Assembly (NCBI GenBank): GCA_029931535.1
Contig: JAQPZY010001670.1
Span: 6,596,501-6,660,500 of the forward strand
Direction: 5' to 3'
Length of the DNA: 64,000 nt
Source of the DNA: Margaritifera margaritifera
Lineage: Eukaryota; Mollusca; Bivalvia; Unionida; Margaritiferidae
The number at the start of each line of letters is the position of its first letter. The stretch's first letter is position 1. The position numbers were made by a program, and so were the translations under genes. Shown in pieces: positions 61,436 through 64,000 of this stretch. Under the pieces are notes generated by a model. That model was not told where the DNA came from and ran no database searches. It worked only from the letters and a program-made list of their open reading frames with translations.

Positions 61436-62134
61436 TCATCCCCTGGTGACCAATGATTTTGATACTGTATATGTGAAAAGTTCTGCAACAACAGTGGCCG
61501 GTCTATCAATACGTGGTGACAAAAAACCAAGATGCCGCTGGTCATTTATCAACATTACTATTCTATCCCACAAGCTTTTAGTTCCGGTTATGATAAACAA
61601 GTTCGATCCAGACTCGTGCACCTTTAAGATGTGACGTTTAGGTCTATCAAAGCCATTGCTAAGAGAATGTACAATAAGTCGGCCATTTAATAAGCTTAAA
61701 AGATCAGCTTTTTCCTCTCCTTCTTTGATTAATACTCTTTGAATTTGGATCCATGAAGTTACCACGCGTGGTGGTGCGGGTACGTCTGCGATATGTTCAT
61801 ACACGTATTGTTTCATTGTAGCAGCAGAATCGTCAACGTAGTCTTTGATAAACGGAATCGACCTACCAGAGTCTTTGATTTCACCGGTTTCACTGATCGT
61901 GACCAGGTTTTGCGCGACAGCATATCGCAGCCTCAGCACAATATCGTTGATGTCAACGTTGAATGTTTTAAGTTTTCCAATTTGATCTTAGCAAATCACA
62001 AGCTCGCTCGGGTCGACGTCAACAACAACCCGGCTTGTAAACTCAGTCAAATCTTCTTTGGTGGCAAACCTGGTCAAATCCGCATCGGCGCCGCGTCGTC
62101 GCGCGGTCGAACTTCCGTAAATGTTAATAGGCAT
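61436..62134 (-). pseudogene. unrecognised virus-like cluster protein (232 codons) with one in-frame stop
   Basis: The ATG at 62134 gives MPINIYGSSTARRRGADADL, 11 bp after the stop of the protease fragment. The frame runs to a TAA at 61990-61988 and then continues as DQIGKLKTFNVDINDIVLRL into a 167-codon open part ending SKSLVTRG. Motifs: a basic N-terminus, KHEDLTEF-like charged helix (seen as TKEDLTEFTSRVVVDVDPSE), and a C-terminal half with beta-like segments (SNLFIITGTKSLWDRIVML). No family recognised. The conserved frame on both sides of one stop indicates that the gene was functional until recently. Confidence 0.5.
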
Positions 62135-62145
62135 TTTGTATACTA

Positions 62146-62397
62146 TCAAGTGTAGTTTAATGTAAAATCAATAAACGTTTGCGTGGTTGGTGAACGCTCG
62201 AGTGCATGCAACGCTTCAACAACAAGGTGACCGCATATTGGCCCATCCAGCCGAGTTTGCAACGTCAGCGTTGAATAAAACAGCAGTTGTCGTCCGCCTT
62301 GGGTTAAATAATCAACAACTTCAGTCGGCGGTGCAAGCCCATATGAGTCAAAATACAAAAGATGTGGAGGTGTTCCAGGTTCTGTTGTCAAATCCAT
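62146..62397 (-). pseudogene. adenain-like cysteine protease, C-terminal fragment
   Basis: The frame holds LLYFDSYGLAPPTEVVDYL and then RLDGPICGHLVVEALHAL. A FDS-G-PP-E block followed by a Cys in a CG context, about 40 residues on, is the second half of adenovirus/Polinton-type maturation proteases (Ulp1-like fold). The first half with the catalytic His is not recognised in the 145 bp before it, where all frames are interrupted. It is therefore truncated or frameshifted. Known family role: cleavage of capsid precursor proteins during virion maturation. Confidence 0.6.
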
Positions 62398-62542
62398 CTT
62401 AACAACTCTGGTTTATCTTGTGCGGGAATAATCGCTACAAGTTCATACCGCATAAAAACACTTCAGAAATGTTTGACTGACTTTTTCATCGCTAGTAAAT
62501 CAAAATTGGCCAATGGACGCACTGCAGCCGTCAACGGCAAGG

Positions 62543-63024
62543 CTACAACCGAAGGCCACTTCCGCTCGGGAGCCTTTGGTTTCCACGCCTGGATAATCGA
62601 AGACCTTTACCTTTTTTTTTTTCTTTTTTTTCTTCTTCAGTTTTACATAAATGTTCCCAACCGACCGCCTTTTTTTTAAAAGCCATTCCGGATACAGTTC
62701 CGACAGCCTCTAATGCGGCTGTTTTTGCAACTGCCGGAGCCGCAGCCGTTTGAAACGCTGGAATCGCCGCAAGGAATGGAAATATTTTCCGGTCTTTTGC
62801 ATTTGTTTTACCTCTGACTTTGATAACGCTAATGTCACCGAGGTGTTCCTTCGTTTGGCCGCATTGAGCTGATTAAGTTGCATTTAAGTCAACCACACGG
62901 GGATAATTCCAATTAACCTTTCAGGATAAAGTTTCGATATGACCCAGCAATCGTTGCGTGCTGCGCTTTTGATTTTCGCAAGCTGGTTTTCGCTAAGGCC
63001 AACCTTAACTTCGTGGTAGGACAT
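62543..63024 (-). pseudogene. small basic virion-type protein with hydrophobic core, stop and frameshift
   Basis: The ATG at 63024 opens MSYHEVKVGLSENQLAKIKS. One TAA follows after about 46 codons, then MQLNQLNAAKR and SVTLALSKSEVKQMQKTGK. A one-base shift leads to an Ala-rich hydrophobic stretch (FLAAIPAFQTAAAPAVAK) and a Lys-rich region, closing with GKGLRL and GSGLRL. An opening with a VKVxLSxxQ pattern, a hydrophobic core and terminal GxGL repeats define a family of small proteins seen in invertebrate Polinton-like elements. They are reminiscent of core or membrane-active virion peptides. The lesions make it a pseudogene unless recoding is used. Confidence 0.55.
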
Positions 63025-63165
63025 TATTATTTACAAATGTAACAGGTTCATATACCATGTTGCGACTTTAAAAAAAAATTCTACAGGCGCGTGCATAACC
63101 CTCATTCGACCACTAAAACCCTGCAACAACAGAGTCGTGTCGGAGAGAATGACAGCAATGCATCT

Positions 63166-64000
63166 TTACTCTATGTCACCGGGGTCTACACGTGCTTTGA
63201 AGTACATGTCCACCACGGACTGCTTCAAGAGGTCCAGATGCTTGAGGTTAAAGTAATAAACCGGATACAACGTACGAAAGTCGTGCTGGGAAATCTGCAA
63301 GCCTGTGTCAACATTTTGGTCTCGGTCCAGGTATTTCAACAGTCGAGGATACACACGAGTGATTTGATAGTTGTCAAAGTTGAGCAAAATGTTTTCGGTT
63401 GGTTCTTGGTGCCCGTTCAACGTTAGCGAGACTTCAGTCACTCCCTGTTTTGCAAATATCATTGGACTTTCCAGTTGGTTGTTTAAATTATCTACGTTTT
63501 GAAATGCAATAAACACGTGCCGTGGTGCGCTAATACCTTGTTGAGTACTTATATGCCATGAGAATTCTCCTCGAACGTCTCTAGTCTGTGAGTCTGTGGT
63601 CATTGCAAGAAATGCAATTGTAGATGTTCCGCCAGACATCATAAATGATGCTAAACGTTCGTCTATGGCTACTGAGGGATTTATTGATGGCATCCAAAGT
63701 GTAAATTTAGAGAATATAACTTTACCCGCATCGGGAATGGCGACACCATCGCGATGAATTGCATCGTTGGCGTTGCCTTTTCTGTTTAACGTGACTGTGT
63801 GTTTGGCCCCGAAAATAACTTTATGAAAGTCTCTACAAAACCCAAATATGTATGACAGTGGAATCACGCAGGAAAACTCCCCGCGCACATTAAACTGGGC
63901 TCGACGCTGTGCAAATCCATCGTTGAAATTTGGATTGTCTCCAGTGACCGCATTAGCGTTGCCGAGGTCAACGTTGTATCTGACAAACATCATAGACGAG
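63166..64000 (-). CDS. putative major capsid (jelly-roll type) protein, cut by the window edge
   Basis: The frame is open from the right edge to the stop at 63166, at least 277 codons. The first ATG inside the window (63993) may not be the true start, because the frame runs through it. Blocks: FNDGFAQRRAQFNVRGEFSC, IPLSYIFGFCRDFHKVIFG, KHTVTLNRKGNANDAIHRDG, GKVIFSKFTLWMPSINPSV, and a C-terminal YYFNLKHLDLLKQSVVDMYF. The IFGFC-D--KV--G-KHT-TL-RK block marks a family of uncharacterised proteins, common in invertebrate genomes, that travels with integrase and protease genes. Capsid identity is inferred from that company, size and beta-rich pattern. No lesion is seen in the visible part. Confidence 0.6.
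   Translation of the reverse strand, partial: SSMMFVRYNVDLGNANAVTGDNPNFNDGFAQRRAQFNVRGEFSCVIPLSYIFGFCRDFHKVIFGAKHTVTLNRKGNANDAIHRDGVAIPDAGKVIFSKFTLWMPSINPSVAIDERLASFMMSGGTSTIAFLAMTTDSQTRDVRGEFSWHISTQQGISAPRHVFIAFQNVDNLNNQLESPMIFAKQGVTEVSLTLNGHQEPTENILLNFDNYQITRVYPRLLKYLDRDQNVDTGLQISQHDFRTLYPVYYFNLKHLDLLKQSVVDMYFKARVDPGDIE

Noticed and set aside
61793..62155. 120-codon plus-strand frame in the virus-like cluster
   Set aside because: It is antisense to the 62134-61436 gene and has no family features; the minus strand explains the region.

Overview
The window looks like nuclear DNA of an invertebrate animal, most likely a mollusc. It is AT-rich, its recognisable genes are split by GT-AG introns, it is crowded with micro- and minisatellites, and its transposons are animal types: an RTE-like LINE, hAT and Tc1/mariner-type MITEs, Tigger/pogo, piggyBac and Helentron-like repeats. 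The species cannot be fixed from the sequence. There are no bacterial operons, rRNA genes or CRISPR arrays.

The only host genes I recognise are two copies of vitamin K-dependent gamma-glutamyl carboxylase (GGCX). Copy A is on the minus strand (exons at 16708-16522, 15694-15539 and 11061-10896; it continues left of the window). Copy B is on the plus strand (54922 and 59729 are its first two exon ends; it continues right). They are divergent, about 38 kb apart, and share intron positions and phases, so the duplication happened at DNA level.

Layout: 0.7-4.2 kb has minisatellites, a broken hAT transposase and a 111-bp hAT MITE. 4.8-6.3 kb and 9.4-9.9 kb hold two repeats with Helentron/pearl-like architecture. 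6.7-7.5 kb is a dead piggyBac transposase. 12.4-14.0 kb is a Tigger element reduced to a 73-codon HTH minigene. 16.8-19.1 kb is a run of minisatellites, one of which grew from a MITE. 19.2-23.2 kb is an RTE-like LINE with a 5' inversion. 28.0-29.0 kb is a second Tigger that kept only the transposase C-terminus. 33.5-33.9 kb is an SGNH-hydrolase-like ORF. 35.9-43.2 kb is an old, broken virus-like (Polinton/Maverick-type) block with integrase, small assembly-type genes and a neighbouring helicase fragment. 43.7-47.3 kb is a large foldback structure with (TC)n inside each arm. 47.3-59.5 kb is mostly non-coding and microsatellite-rich apart from GGCX-B.

From 60.1 kb to the right edge, inside what should be intron 2 of GGCX-B, six tightly packed minus-strand genes form a second, younger virus-like cluster. 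They comprise a capsid-like protein, a small basic or hydrophobic virion-type protein, an adenain-like protease fragment, two unknown proteins and a Gly/Ala-rich membrane protein. The genes overlap or nearly touch, as in DNA viruses, and several carry a single stop or frameshift. I consider this cluster, together with its older relative at 40-43 kb and the GGCX pair around them, the most interesting content of the window.
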